A stretch of 64,000 bases of DNA from Thereva unica (GCA_949987705.1 OX465281.1:29248942-29312941), one strand, 5' to 3'. Shown: positions 11,937-22,870, counted from the first letter of the stretch. A program made the numbers and translations. Notes: a model not told the origin generated them from the sequence alone.

Positions 11937-13017
11937 AATTATTATTATTATTTATTATATTAACAGGAAAGTACACAGGATTTACATCTTTTAGAGTACA
12001 TACACTATATAAAAAAGAAAGAAAAAAAAAAGAAAAAAAATATAACTACATAATATATAGACTAACCTAACCTTAATAAACTATGAGAGGGACGGGACGA
12101 GAAAGAAGGAAAAGTGCAGGAGTAAGGACCAAGAAAGGAAAAGAGCAGGAGATAGAAAAAGACAGAAAATACTAAAGAGAAGTAGAGGGAGATAGAAAGA
12201 GAGATTCTTGCTTTCTGAAAGCCTTGGCTGTACCTATTCTTTGAATATTGCTAGGAAGGTTGTTCCAAAGTCTAATCGAATGCACAAAGAAGGAACGGCT
12301 ACCCATAAGGGAATAGTGTACAGGAATACGAAATTTAATCGAACGCATGGATTGCAGAGGAAGGAGGAATTCTGAGAGGTAAGAGGGATATTTCGTGTGA
12401 AGAACTTTATGCACTAGGACCAACGGAGCTACATCAACAAAACAGAAGAGGTCGCAACCAAGTAGGGAGTTTCGTTCACCAGACACATGATCTGATCAGC
12501 GCAAGTGAAAAATGAACCTTAAACAATCATTAAATGCGACTGATAGACGTTGACGACAAGATGCATCAAGGGATATATACACAAGGGAGCCATAGAGGAA
12601 GTGTGGAACAATAAGGCTGAAGCCACACCGAACCAGGCAAACAAAACAAAAGCAAATTTCCATACATTTTGGAAAACTGTTTTGCTTTGAGTTGTGTGAA
12701 TTAGTATGGAAATTTGCTTTTGTTTTGTTCTGCCTGGTTCGGTGTGGCTTAAGCCTAAGAGCTTTAACAAGCTTGAGCCGAATAGACGATGATAAAAGAC
12801 TACCATAAAGCCTAAGTCTCCGTAACGTGCCATAGATTTTGGAAAGCATGAGTGAGATATGGTTGCAGCAGGATAGTTTAGAATTAATGGCAATACCAAG
12901 ATTATTAACACAGTCAACAACGGGAAGAGAAACATTATTAAGTGATATACATAGTTGGAATATTGTACAGAGAAAAAGAGCGACGACTAAGAATGAGTAC
13001 TTGGGATTTATTAGGAA
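11937..13017 (-). mobile_element. Second Jockey-like retrotransposon 3' part with (AAT)n tail, minus strand
   Basis: The minus strand encodes the end of an RT and the C-terminal domain. NPKYSF (about 13000), a VVDCVNNLGIAINSKLS-type block near 12910, SKIYGTLRRLRL near 12845, LIVPHFLYGSLVY near 12600 and FNDCLRFIFHLR at 12500 follow in order. VLHTKYPSYLSEFLLP and RSFFVHSIRLWNNLPSNIQR complete the C-terminus, which stops at 12172. The 3' UTR holds poly-purine runs (A-rich plus strand near 12010-12040). It ends at 11937-11960 in TAA/AAT repeats, the likely retrotransposon tail. A hairpin MITE sits in the coding region at 12621-12753, and a Helitron-type palindrome abuts its upstream side at 13018. 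Confidence 0.7.
12621..12753. mobile_element. Hairpin MITE inserted in the Jockey-like ORF
   Basis: Two inverted arms of about 45 bp (left begins agccacaccgaaccaggc, right ends gcctggttcggtgtggct) flank a short loop containing tttggaaaactg. The arms match nearly perfectly. The element lies between a codon string reading RLKLVKAL and one reading SLIVPHFLYGSLVY of the minus-strand retrotransposon frame. It keeps that frame open through its whole length, giving the false 117-codon frame at 12496-12849. No clear target duplication was identified. Confidence 0.7.
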
Positions 13018-13188
13018 CTAGCTGGGACCCGGTGCGCCTACGCTGCACCCATAAGTCAATAGTAAACAATAAAAACCATCCATTGACTTAATATTTTTCG
13101 AGATATGAATTTTACACAGATGAAATGCCTCAAAGAACATGGGTCTTGCGTCGGCTGCCATGAATCGGTATATTGAGTCTACTGCATT

Positions 13189-13927
13189 GCTTATTGTATT
13201 CTACTTATCATACCCTTTAATTTGATACCCATGTTGAGGGGGTTGTGAAGAAAGTGGTAATCCGGCCTCTTTAGACGGCCGCCATGGATCTAAAGATATA
13301 TTTTGTATACTACATTGCTTATTGTATTCTGCTTATCATACCCTTTCATTTGATACCCATGTCGAGGTGGTTGTGAAGAAAGTGGTACCCCGCCCTCTTG
13401 AGACGGCCGCCATGGATTTAAAGATATATTTTGTATACTACATTGCTTATTGTATTGTACTTAACATACCCTTTCATTTGATACCCATGTTGAGGTGGTT
13501 GTGAAGAAAGTGGTAATCCGGCCTCTTGAGACGGCCGCCATGGATCTAAAGATATATTTTGTATACTACATTGCTTATTGTATTCTACTTATCATACCCT
13601 TTCATTTGATACCCATGTCGAGGTGGTTGTGAAGAAAGTGGTACCCCGCCCTCTTGAGACGGCCGCCATGGATTTAAAGATATATTTTGTATACTACATT
13701 GCTTATTGTATTGTACTTAACATACCCTTTCATTTGATACCCATGTTGAGGTGGTTGTGAAGAAAGTGGTAATCCGGCCTCTTGAGACGGCCGCCATGGA
13801 TCTAAAGATATATTTTGTATACTACATTGCTTATTGTATTCTACTTATCATACCCTTTCATTTGATACCCATGTCGAGGTGGTTGTGAAGAAAGTGGTAC
13901 CCCGCCCTCTTGAGACGGCCGCCATGG
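13189..13927 (+). repeat. ~128 bp tandem array (six units) in the left arm of the palindrome
   Basis: Units begin at about 13189, 13317, 13445, 13573, 13701 and 13829 (gcttattgtatt each time), so the period is 128 bp. Two unit types alternate: one with gtaatccggcctctt, one with gtaccccgccctcttgag, giving a 256 bp higher-order repeat. The first unit differs from the later A units (ctttagac instead of cttgagac). The repeated 60-codon frames here are a by-product of the tandem array, not genes. Confidence 0.9.
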
Positions 13928-14079
13928 ATCATTTTAGTTTCAATAGCGTCATGGCCTACCTATTGTTTGACAGCTGCGTAAATTTGAAATTTTCATTAAA
14001 TGTAATGATTCAATTTAATGACAATTTTACATTTGTCAAACAATAGGTAGGCCATGACGCTATTGAAACTAAAATGATC

Positions 14080-14470
14080 CATGGCGGCCGTCTCAAGAGG
14101 GCGGGGTACCACTTTCTTCACAACCACCTCGACATGGGTATCAAATGAAAGGGTATGATAAGTAGAATACAATAAGCAATGTAGTATACAAAATATATCT
14201 TTAGATCCATGGCGGCCGTCTAAAGAGGCCGGATTACCACTTTCTTCACAACCCCCTCAACATGGGTATCAAATTAAAGGGTATGATAAGTAGAATACAA
14301 TAAGCAATGTAGTATACAAAATATATCTTTAGATCCATGGCGGCCGTCTAAAGAGGCCGGATTACCACTTTCTTCACAACCCCCTCAACATGGGTATCAA
14401 ATTAAAGGGTATGATAAGTAGAATACAATAAGCAATGCAGTAGACTCAATATACCGATTCATGGCAGCCG
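14080..14470 (-). repeat. Inverted three-unit copy of the 128 bp array (right arm)
   Basis: Reading the minus strand from the centre outward, the units are B, A, A, with aatacaataagcaatg marking each. Both A units carry the tttagac and ggggg variants that occur only in the outermost A unit of the left arm. The right arm therefore has fewer units and a different variant order from the left. Confidence 0.85.
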
Positions 14471-14604
14471 ACGCAAGACCCATGTTCTTTGAGGCATTTC
14501 ATCTGTGTAAAATTCATATCTCGAAAAATATTAAGTCAATGGATGGTTTTTATTGTTTACTATTGACTTATGGGTGCAGCGTAGGCGCACCGGGTCCCAG
14601 CTAG

Positions 14605-15309
14605 TATGTATATAAAAATGAACCATTGTTTTGTATGTAATCGATGTTTGAAAAATTGGCTGTATGAAATGACTGATTGAGTGTGGTTTATGTTAGAAGA
14701 CCTCAATAGCAAGGTTTATGTATATAGTTTTCATGATTATGTCTGTTGGTATTTTTGTAATGGCGCTTGAAAAAGAATTGTCGATATCCTTATTGGAAAT
14801 TTTTTCTTCGCATTTAATTGATATGATTTGTACGTGAAATCGGTTTGTTTTATTAAATGAAATAAAAAAAAGTAAAATCGTTCTAAAAAAGGATTGTAGC
14901 AACGATAGTGGTGTCAAATTATAAATGCATTAACCGAAACGTAACAGTAGTAACGTTAGAGGGCGTTTACATGTTACTCTCATTAGGCTGGCGTACACGG
15001 GTCAATATTTAACACTTGGTTAGCCGGTTTGTTATCATACTCTCGGGGTACATGGGTCTTGCTTCACCAAGAATAACTTATTATCTTTAGATGGGATATC
15101 AACGGCTATGGCCGAGTAATGTTTCTTTATCTATAAGGCATTTGTGCATGTGTTAGTTTTTAAGCAAAATTTTTTGTTGAACAAGGTACAATACTTCCCT
15201 CTCTTGCTATTGACCCAATTTTTATGTTAAAATGAACTTTATTTAGTAGTTTTCCACAAAGGCATTATGTGAAAAAGAACAAAAAATATCAATGTAGGCC
15301 CAGCCGAGC
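14605..15309. other. AT-rich spacer between palindrome and Helitron
   Basis: No gene recognised. The frame at 14693-14917 (minus, 74 codons) is low-complexity and lacks motifs. The sequence does not clearly continue the Jockey-like coding region that flanks the palindrome on its left. Confidence 0.35.
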
Positions 15310-16024
15310 GGTTACTTTAACAATTTTAGTTAGGTTCAGCAAAGAAAATCGATACAGTTCGAAACGAAGGTTGGAAAATCGTTGATGCATTGTGTGTCGG
15401 AAAGCATATGTCCAATATCAATATGGTCGTCAGATTTGTTCATAACGTTTACTTGCAATCCACAATGGGATGGAACTGAATCATGATGCATGTTAGAAAT
15501 ATTCAAAGCGGTATTCAAGAGCATTGATTTCTGAAAATGTAATCGGGAACAATGATTACCCAATGTATCTTTGTCGACCGACTAAGGTCAATGGCAAAGA
15601 GATAACTTGGAAGGTTACGATTATGAAGCTGGCAATCGTTGGGTCGTACTCTATTCGCCATTATTGTCCAAGACGTTCAATGCTCTCATAAATGTTGAAT
15701 TTTGCAATTCCGTCGGATCAATCAAATTCATATTCAAATATATAATGAAGGGGAGCGACATGGCTGTTTTTGGTGCTGCTAATGCAAATGCGATCGGCAA
15801 AATAACACAATATTAAATGGGACGTAATGTTAGCAATAATCTAGCGGTATGGCAATTTCTTTCATTCGCCATTCATAAAAGATATGCAACTGTTGTTCAT
15901 TTGGTTGGTGATCTAGAAAATGGCCAGCGTATATATTGTACAACGGATAATGCTGCGGAAAGAGCTGAATGGTAACCATCCACCACATTGATGGGTGCAG
16001 CGAGGCGCAACGGGTTCAGCTAGT
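15310..16024 (+). mobile_element. Helitron rep/helicase fragment with intact 3' terminus
   Basis: TFTCNPQWDGTE near 15447 is the TFTCNPxW motif of the Helitron-like N domain. GYDYEAGNRWVVLYSPLLSK (15613 on) followed by INVEFCNSVGSIKF and KGSDMAVFG matches the downstream part of the same domain. After one stop and small shifts, VVHLVGDLENGQRIYCTTDN near 15890 continues it. Stops, frameshifts and an internal deletion (no helicase motifs I-VI) show it is defective. The coding remnant runs straight into a 3' terminus, gcgcaacgggttcagctag followed by T at 16025, closely similar to the ends of the palindrome at 13018-14604. It is the likely source family for that palindrome. Confidence 0.8.
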
Positions 16025-16414
16025 GTTATATATATCACCCCAAGGCACAGAAGAGAGCCGATTGAAATTGATGTTCTTATAATCGCGATAAGAAAATGAC
16101 GAATGCATGGAAGACTGGCGAAAGGAAAAACGAACGGAGAGAAACAGAATATCATGATCGAGGAAGCTAGGGGGAGAAATTTGGTTGTGTTTTAACACTG
16201 AATCAATAGAGGTAGTAGATAGAACATCAAGTAGGAGTTTGGGTTAGGACAGCAAGGAGAACGGACGTGCGCTGTTCCGGTCCCTAAAAACGCGTCATAA
16301 TAAAACCGAAATAATAAAACAAACTGTGAGAGTGAAAAACTAAAAATATAAAAAAGTGCACAAAAAAAAACTCTAAAAAAACAGTGACAAAAAACAATAA
16401 CGAGCGCAGTCTAA
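16025..16414. other. Spacer, AT-rich, possible 5' UTR material of the following retrotransposon
   Basis: No gene recognised. It contains A-rich runs near 16310-16400. It could be 5' UTR of the CR1/Jockey-type element that begins coding at 16751, interrupted by the MITE at 16415; that is inference. Confidence 0.3.
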
Positions 16415-16569
16415 AGGCCCCCATACACGGTCCAATTGGTTGTACAGCGAAGTGCGGTTGTACAACCAAAACTATCGATTGTGGGCCGGTCGGCCGATCA
16501 AAATACATTGCGCTTATAGGTTTGATGAAAATCTGGTTGTACAGCCAATTTGACCGTGTATGGGGGCCT
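16415..16569. mobile_element. PIF/Harbinger-like MITE, copy 1, TAA flanked
   Basis: Terminal inverted repeats aggcccccatacacggtc (left) and gaccgtgtatgggggcct (right) are perfect complements. TAA stands immediately outside each end (16412-16414 and 16570-16572), the 3 bp target duplication typical of PIF/Harbinger. The internal sequence contains ggccggtcggccgatcaaaa and shares several blocks with the second copy at 42754-42901. The element is 155 bp and has no coding capacity. Confidence 0.85.
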
Positions 16570-16750
16570 TAACGCGAAGGCCCATCACCCTTCACTAGAC
16601 ACGACCGGACCGACGAACGGCGCAAGTAAGTACCCTTTCTCCCTACCCTCTCTCGCATCTCGGTCCTGCAGGTGCCGCGGCCAAAATCTGTCGGTCGATG
16701 AAATTTGCCCCGTCTCAAAAGGCATAACACTTTGACGAGGACAAATTTTA

Positions 16751-19720
16751 TTGACTCTGATGGCTGCGGCAAATGTAATGCCGGGAAATATTCCCGAGAA
16801 CGTGGCGATTGAGCCCGCGCAACCGAAGTCCCGTTACAAGTCAAGTTTTGGTATTGACTTTTGTAACATTCGTGGACTTCAAGCGAATTTCTCTTTTGTT
16901 GAGTGCCACTTATCTAGTTACAAACCCCCAATCTTCCCACTAAGTGAAACCCAAATATCACCCGATAATGACTTAGGTTATTACCAGGTGTCGGGGTATA
17001 CTTTAGTGCACAATCTCTCCCCCCATAGGGGTATTGCCATTTATGTTAGGGACGACGTGGCTTATTATAAAATACATTCAAGCACAACTTCAGATTTTAA
17101 TTATCTTTGGATTAAAATCATTTTCCAAAGCCACGTCATATTCTTCTGCTTCCTATACAGAAGCCCTAACATAAGTAACGAAGCCTCCACATTATCTTTT
17201 GATACTATTTCCGAACAAATCTCGGGATTTTTGTCGTCCAATCCTGAGTGTGAAATCATCGTTGCGGGTGATTTCAATGTTCACAACGTTAAATGGCTGA
17301 CTTACTCAAATGGCACCAGTATTTCTGGCAAGGACGTCGAGCTCTTTGCAGACATCAATAACTTGCATAAAATTGTGGATCATCCCACAAGAGTCCCTGA
17401 TGTTGCTGATCAAGGAAAATATCTCCTTGATCTTTTTCTAACTTCTCATCCAGCGCGTTACTCCGTCGAAGTTGATTCACCTCTCGGCAATTCAGACCAC
17501 TGCCTAATCAGCGCTAACTTCCCATTCGAATTTCCCACCCCTCCCAAACCAGTTCGAAGAACTGTATGGCATTATGGGAAGGCCAATTGGCAGGGGCTTA
17601 TTAATTTTTTCCAGTCTACAGACTGGAATCTGTGTTTACGGAATAGAAACGCCAACTCTGCCGCTATCCGTATCACCAGGATCATACAGGCAGGAATGCA
17701 TTTGTTCATTCCTCATTCTACCAAATCTGTGAAGCCTAGGCCCAACAGATGGTTTAATCGGGAGTGTATGAATGCAATCAAAACTAAAGAAGCCGCCTTC
17801 CGAGCGTACAAGAGCTTCCCGAGTGAATCGCTCCGTTTAGAGTACATACAACAAAGAAATTTTTGTAAAACCGCCATCAAGAAAGTCAAAACCTTATTTG
17901 ACAACAAATTGAGAAGTAAACTCCTAAATGCAACCTCCGGTAGCAAAAACTTCTGGTCCTTGGTAAGTTCCATCAAGAAGAATTTCACTACAACTTCAAC
18001 CCCTTCCTTTATTCACAATGAGAAGGTAATAGCAGACAGCAAATCCAAGGCCAATTTATTAGCATCTATGTTCGCTTCGAATTCTTCTTTACCCGAAACT
18101 GATGTGCTACCCCCTGTTTCCGAGCGTAACGCCCATTCAATGGACAGGGTTTTTTTCAGGACTCGCGAGGTGTAAAGGTGCCTCAAAGAGCTCGATGCCA
18201 ACAAATCCACTGGACCCGATAATATACCCCCTATCGTCTTAAAACAATGCGCCTCACCTTTGGCTAAACCTCTGCGCAAATTATTTTCCCTGTCATATTT
18301 CTCCGGAGTTTATCCCGACTCTTGGAAACTTGCCCATGTTCAGCCAATACCGAAAAAAGGTGACTCCAGCGACCCCTCTAACTACCGCCCAATAGCAATT
18401 ACTTCTATTCTCTCCAAAACCATGGAGACGATAATCAACAAAAAGCTTATGGGATATCTAGAATCCAAACTACTCATAAACGACAGACAGTATGGCTTCC
18501 GAAAAAAAAGATCCACTGGCGATCTTTTAGTCTGTCTTACAGAACATCTCAGCCGTAGTCTGCATGGATCCGGTGAGTCTAGTCTGGTTGCTCTGGATAT
18601 CTCCAAGGCTTTCGATAGAGTTTGGCACACAGCCCTGTTAGCTAAACTCAAAGCTATTGGAGTTGACTCACTTCTACAGAAGTGGATTGAGAGTTTCCTT
18701 TCTGGCCGTTCAATCAAAGTGGTATTGGATGGCGTCAAATCCGCATCCCACCCGATCACTGCGGGGGTACCCCAGGGGTCAATTTTATCACCGGCCCTAT
18801 TTCTCATATTTATAAATGACCTTCTTTCAATCCCCTCCAACCCACTTCTCAGCTTCGCTGACGACGGTACTCTATGTTACTCGTACAGCTTCGATACAAG
18901 ACAGACTCATGCCAGATCCTGTCTTGATGATCGCGAACCAATGTTCAACTCTATTATTAACGACATTGAACTCATTCTAGAGTGGGGAAAGAAGAATCGT
19001 GTTGAATTCAACTCCGACAAAACCAAATACTGTCTTATCTCCAAAAAGAAGCTCAACACCTCTCCACCCTTGAGAGTGGATGGAGTTCAACTAATGGCCG
19101 ACCCATCCTTACACATCTTAGGCGTGACATTAGCCAAAGACTTGCGATGGAATGACCACATATTCCAAATCGCCAAACAAGCATCCCAGTGCTTGGGATT
19201 TCTTAAGAGGTGCAAGTTCCTCCTCCAGCCATCGACCCGTGCTGTTATTTATAAATCCTACATTCGGCCTCTTCTCGAATATAACTCCCTCGTTTGGGGC
19301 GGCGCCCCAATAACCACCTTGGCATGGTTAGATAAGGTGCAAAAAAGGGCGCTCAAGTTAATTGATGACGACACCGCCTGCTCCACCATCGACCCCTTGA
19401 GCCACCGTAGGAATGTAGCAGCACTGACAAAATTTTATCGCTACTATCATAGTGACTGTTCCTCCGAGTTAAACGCTCTCCTGCCTCCACGGCAATCTTA
19501 TACCCGCAACACCAGATTAGCCCACTCGTCTCATTCCCTTCACCTGCAACTACCCCTTTCACGCACTCAACAAGACATGAATTCGTTTGTTAATAGAACA
19601 ACTCGACTGTGGAATAACCTCTAGCAGTCAGTATTTCCGAACTCCTACAACATCCAAGAGTTCAAACGCAGGGTTCATCACCACCTTCTTCAATACCCCC
19701 CCGTACCTTTTAATCCTTAA
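16751..19720 (+). mobile_element. CR1/Jockey-type retrotransposon ORF2, nearly intact, two nonsense codons
   Basis: A single reading frame runs from ATG 16751 to TAA 19718-19720, broken only by in-frame stops at 18173-18175 (TAA) and 19622-19624 (TAG). Endonuclease motifs: FCNIRGLQANF, AGDFNVHNVKWL (about residue 173) and SPLGNSDHCLIS (about 243). RT blocks: STGPDNIPPIVLK, PIPKKGDSSDPSNYRPIAI, LDISKAFDRVWH, GVPQGSILSPALF and LSFADDG (about 702). The C-terminal block VWGG, RRNVAALTKFYRYYHSDCSS and RTTRLWNNL precedes the second stop. The coding end is followed by C-rich UTR and a poly(A) run at 19845-19858. No ORF1 is visible. Catalytic residues look intact, so inactivation is recent. Related fragments occur at 44236, 48358, 50640 and 57470. 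It could equally be called CR1 or Jockey group; I cannot separate these by eye. Confidence 0.88.
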
Positions 19721-19859
19721 CCTATACCCCCCCCTCATCCCTCCCCCGTACTAAGCTTACTGCTAGACATTGCACCATGACGTGACAAATGACATGACGG
19801 ACTAGTAGTACAAAGGGTGACTCCTAAGTTTAGCACTGCCACATAAAAAAAAAAAAAAG

Positions 19860-20170
19860 TAGGGAAGGAAAAACACTTTTTTTGAGACTTTAGCGCCGCC
19901 TACTGTGTGCATTTCTTGTTTTACAGCATCGAGCCAATGACATAAATTGTAGATCGCAACGTCCTCTACATTTTTTGTTCAATAAATTTTCCTGTAAAAT
20001 GCATGCAAATCGAGAAAAACGCATTTCAAATTTTTTTTTTACTTTTTTTGAGTTTTCCAAAAAACTGCTAACAGTTGCACATGCCCATCGCCAAGGTAGC
20101 TTAGTCACATCATTTTTCAACGAACAAAACTACTTTCAACCTTAAGGCAGTTTTTTCACTGAAACTATTT
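19860..20170. other. Spacer with no recognised gene
   Basis: AT-rich sequence between the poly(A) of one retrotransposon and the truncated end of the next. The frame at 19890-20120 (minus) shows no motif. Confidence 0.35.
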
Positions 20171-20179
20171 TTTTCATGA

Positions 20180-21415
20180 CAGATTTACTGTACTAGAAGC
20201 CATTGCCTTCTGGATTTTATTAATTTTAGGAAAATTTCCGAAATGTTTTTATATTTATCGTTTTTTGGGGTTACCAGTTTGGAGTGGCTGGATACGCAAT
20301 TCGAGATCTCCAACACTAGCCTTTCTATATGCGCTTCTCTCTCCTGGTCAGTTAGGTTGTGTGTTTCCAGGGGACCCCCCGAATTTAGGCTCCTTTCCAG
20401 GTCTCTGTTGAAATTTGACCAGTTAGTGTTTTTAAACGAGCGAAACATTGGCAGTGCTCTAGTTTCGGGTTCTATGTATGCTTGTATATGCAAAGCGACC
20501 CCAAGGTGGTCCGACGGGAATGCAAATGTGGTGCATTTGGTTCTGTTTGAGCTTATTAGGTTAGTAGAAACCCAGATGGGACGATCTTCTTAGAAACATT
20601 GGTGTTCCTGAATATACCAGATCCGAGTATAGGAAGGCTGCATCATTGCACCAAGATACGAGATTTCTTCCATTTGTATTTGCCTGCGAATCTCCCCATT
20701 GTGGATGTCTTGAGTTAAAGCCGCCTCCTAATTCGTCAAAGTTCCTTGCGTTGGTTTCAAGCCGGCGAAGATCATCAGTCCAGGCTCTTGTGAGTTACAT
20801 GGGATATTCATATATTGCTCCTACCAGTAGTTTGATTGGTCTGCCGTTTCTCATTTTCAACCAGCTGATCAGGCACGTGTTGTAATGCGGGGATATGAAT
20901 TCTAGTTTTTGGAAATTTAGTTTTTCTTGAATGGAAATCCTTATAAACGCTTAGCCTGGAAAGCGCGGTTCACTGTTGCTCCGGAGTCGAGTTTCTGTTA
21001 ATAGTGCACAGTGAGGCCGCCTGTTTCTTAATTCCAGAGAGAGTGAGATTGCTCGATCCGAATTAGCGAGGGAGTTCACATTTATATTTATAAAATTTAT
21101 TTGTGGTATTGAAGACTCACGATGAAACTTATGTAAGCGTCTAGTTTCGCTTCCTCTTTTAGATTGTACTTAGATTGTGTACTTTAGCCAGAATTCCTTT
21201 ACTTTTGATAGGAGAGACCTCACTGACATCCCAAATAATTTTTGCGACTCCAGGAAAAAGTCTTCCATCACATCGGTTCTCGCTGTTTGACCCGCAGCAG
21301 CCTGTGCGTATGTCACAGTCGGCGAGGTGCGTCTATTCAGCGACTCCGTCCATTGACGCCGCCCTTCTTTTTGATTTAGTAACTTTGATTGTAGATCCAC
21401 TCTTCTCTTCATGTA
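20180..21415 (-). mobile_element. Jockey-like retrotransposon fragment: end of ORF1 and endonuclease part of ORF2
   Basis: On the minus strand, 21412-21170 encodes an ORF1 C-terminus with SPTVTYAQAAAGQT, a sequence type found near the end of Jockey-like gag proteins. Downstream, near 20750-20690, a frame reads FDELGGGFNSRHPQWGDSQA, the GGDFNARH endonuclease block with D replaced by G. The 102-codon frame 20493-20185 (PMFRSFKNTNWSNFNRDLE) is the linker between endonuclease and RT. The copy stops before the RT. The mutated GDFN box and shifts show it is inactive. Confidence 0.72.
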
Positions 21416-22586
21416 TTTTATAAGATTGGGACACCCCTTGTAGTTAGATTGTGCTGAATATTTCGATCGAGAAGCTCAATACTGTTCAAGAATTCCCTAA
21501 TTATTTGTTTTTTATTAGTAGCAACCAAGATTTTTATAATTTTATATTTTTATACGTCAAAATATTCACGTATTTTTTTTTACACAAGAAAAAGTTCAGA
21601 GATAAGAAGAAAATAAAGTCTAATCTGTAAGCTAAATAAAACTGCTAGTTCATTTTCCACAAAGTAGTTAGTAAAGGTAAGAACGAGACATTATAATCTC
21701 TATACAAAATTTTCTATTTAGTCTAACTCCTTCTACTAGGGCATTTATACCAATACTAGGCACAGTATTACTCCAATTAACAACTTGCTAATTTAATGCA
21801 GCAGTGAATTTGTGTTCAAGATGTGTGCTTGGTACGTTTTGGGTGAAATAGTAACTGCTATATTTCATACCCCTCGGAAGGTACGCCATCGCAAATCCAG
21901 CATATCTGTGTTTGCGTTCATATTCCGCGTAATAAGAAATAAATTAACACTTCAGAAAATATAAATATTGTGATTGTCTAAGGTATTTTTTGATATCACT
22001 ATATTACATGATTTATAGCTTGCATTTCAGGAAGCAAGAAGGTGGTTCTATTCAAGCACTAGGTAGTCAATTAATTTATTCGTGTTTTTGTGCAGTTAAT
22101 TTACAACTATATTAGAGGAATAGACAATCGTAGATACTAGTGTCGTTTACTACTAATGTAAAGCTTCGAAAAATGTAGAGATAATTTATATTTGGAAGAG
22201 TGGGTGCTCTATTGGAGCAGAATTTGTGTGCTATAACAGCTTGTTTAAGACAGATCATAAAAAGTCTGAGTGTAAAGTACTTTGCCAATTTATTAGGCGT
22301 AAAATATTATACAGAAAAAATTAATTTAATACAAACTTAACATCTATAACCGCATTTTTTCTCCTTCAATTTCAGAAGAGCAAGGTTGTCTCAATAGTAT
22401 AGGCGCTGATTTGGCTAGCTGCCATCCAAGGCACTCAGACCTTTAGCAGAGGCTGGGTTTCGGCATAAAATCCAGTCACATTACTCGAAATAAGTGAGTT
22501 AGCTATGGGTGAATCCAAAAACTTATCACTGAAGAATTTAGTTGCTGACTCAGTCTGCTTCTCAGATACTTCGCAAGCTTGCACTG
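21416..22586. other. AT-rich region, possible unassigned exon-like blocks
   Basis: No gene recognised with confidence. Two short blocks have plausible splice borders: 22031-22062 (after tttgcatttcag, before gtagtc) and 22375-22443 (after cttcaatttcag). The second reads EEQGCLNSIGADLASCHPRH before a stop. No family match is known to me. Confidence 0.3.
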
Positions 22587-22870
22587 CTTCTTCTTCTTCT
22601 TTGATCAGTTAGCTGGTGGACCGAGCGGGAGGTCTCCGCAACGGATACGCTGCTGTCGGTGCCGGTGTGTCTCGACCTCTATTCACGATTCGTTTCCATT
22701 CTTTCCGGTTTTTGGCGACGTCTCGAGCCTCGGTAACTGATAACCGTTGATTCTTTAGGTCACCCTCGATATTCTATTGCCAGGTTTTCTTCCGTGGCTC
22801 CAGCCTGCAGGACGGTCTCGCCAGAGAAGTTTACGTGCCTGTAATGGTGTTTCGGGTGGAAGTGTTCTCT
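22587..22870 (-). mobile_element. Non-LTR retrotransposon 3' end (family A), minus strand
   Basis: Reading the minus strand, the sequence gives an RPSCRLEPRKKTWQ-like block, an in-frame stop, NIEGDLKNQRLSVTEARDV and KNRKEWKRIVNRGRD, then a Pro/Ala-rich end and a stop. It finishes in tcaaagaagaagaagaagca. This is the longest of three copies of this 3' end in the window (others at 1-137 and 45885-46056). Confidence 0.65.

Larger units (their letters stand above)
13018..14604. mobile_element. Non-autonomous Helitron-type palindrome with two outward-facing 3' ends
   Basis: Both boundaries are the same Helitron-like 3' terminus. The right end reads gcgcaccgggtcccagctag then T; the left end is its reverse complement preceded by A. 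A ggtgc...gcacc hairpin lies just inside each end. Helitrons end in a hairpin plus CTRR and insert between A and T, which both flanks satisfy. The left arm (13018-13927) holds six ~128 bp tandem units; the right arm (14080-14604) mirrors it with three, accounting for the 385 bp length difference. The centre (about 13928-14079) is itself a hairpin. A Helitron helicase fragment with a closely similar terminus follows at 15310-16024. The outer left flank is Jockey-like coding sequence, but the right flank does not clearly continue it, so the A^T reading of the insertion is not proven. Confidence 0.75.

Noticed and set aside
13189..13927. CRISPR-like array
   Set aside because: Units are contiguous 128 bp tandem repeats without unique spacers, in a eukaryotic context.
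13322..14046. Three repeated plus-strand frames of 60-70 codons
   Set aside because: They are created by the 128/256 bp tandem array in the Helitron-type palindrome and change only as the repeat units do; there is no gene signal.
18382..18840. 152-codon minus-strand frame
   Set aside because: Antisense shadow of the CR1/Jockey-type RT domain.
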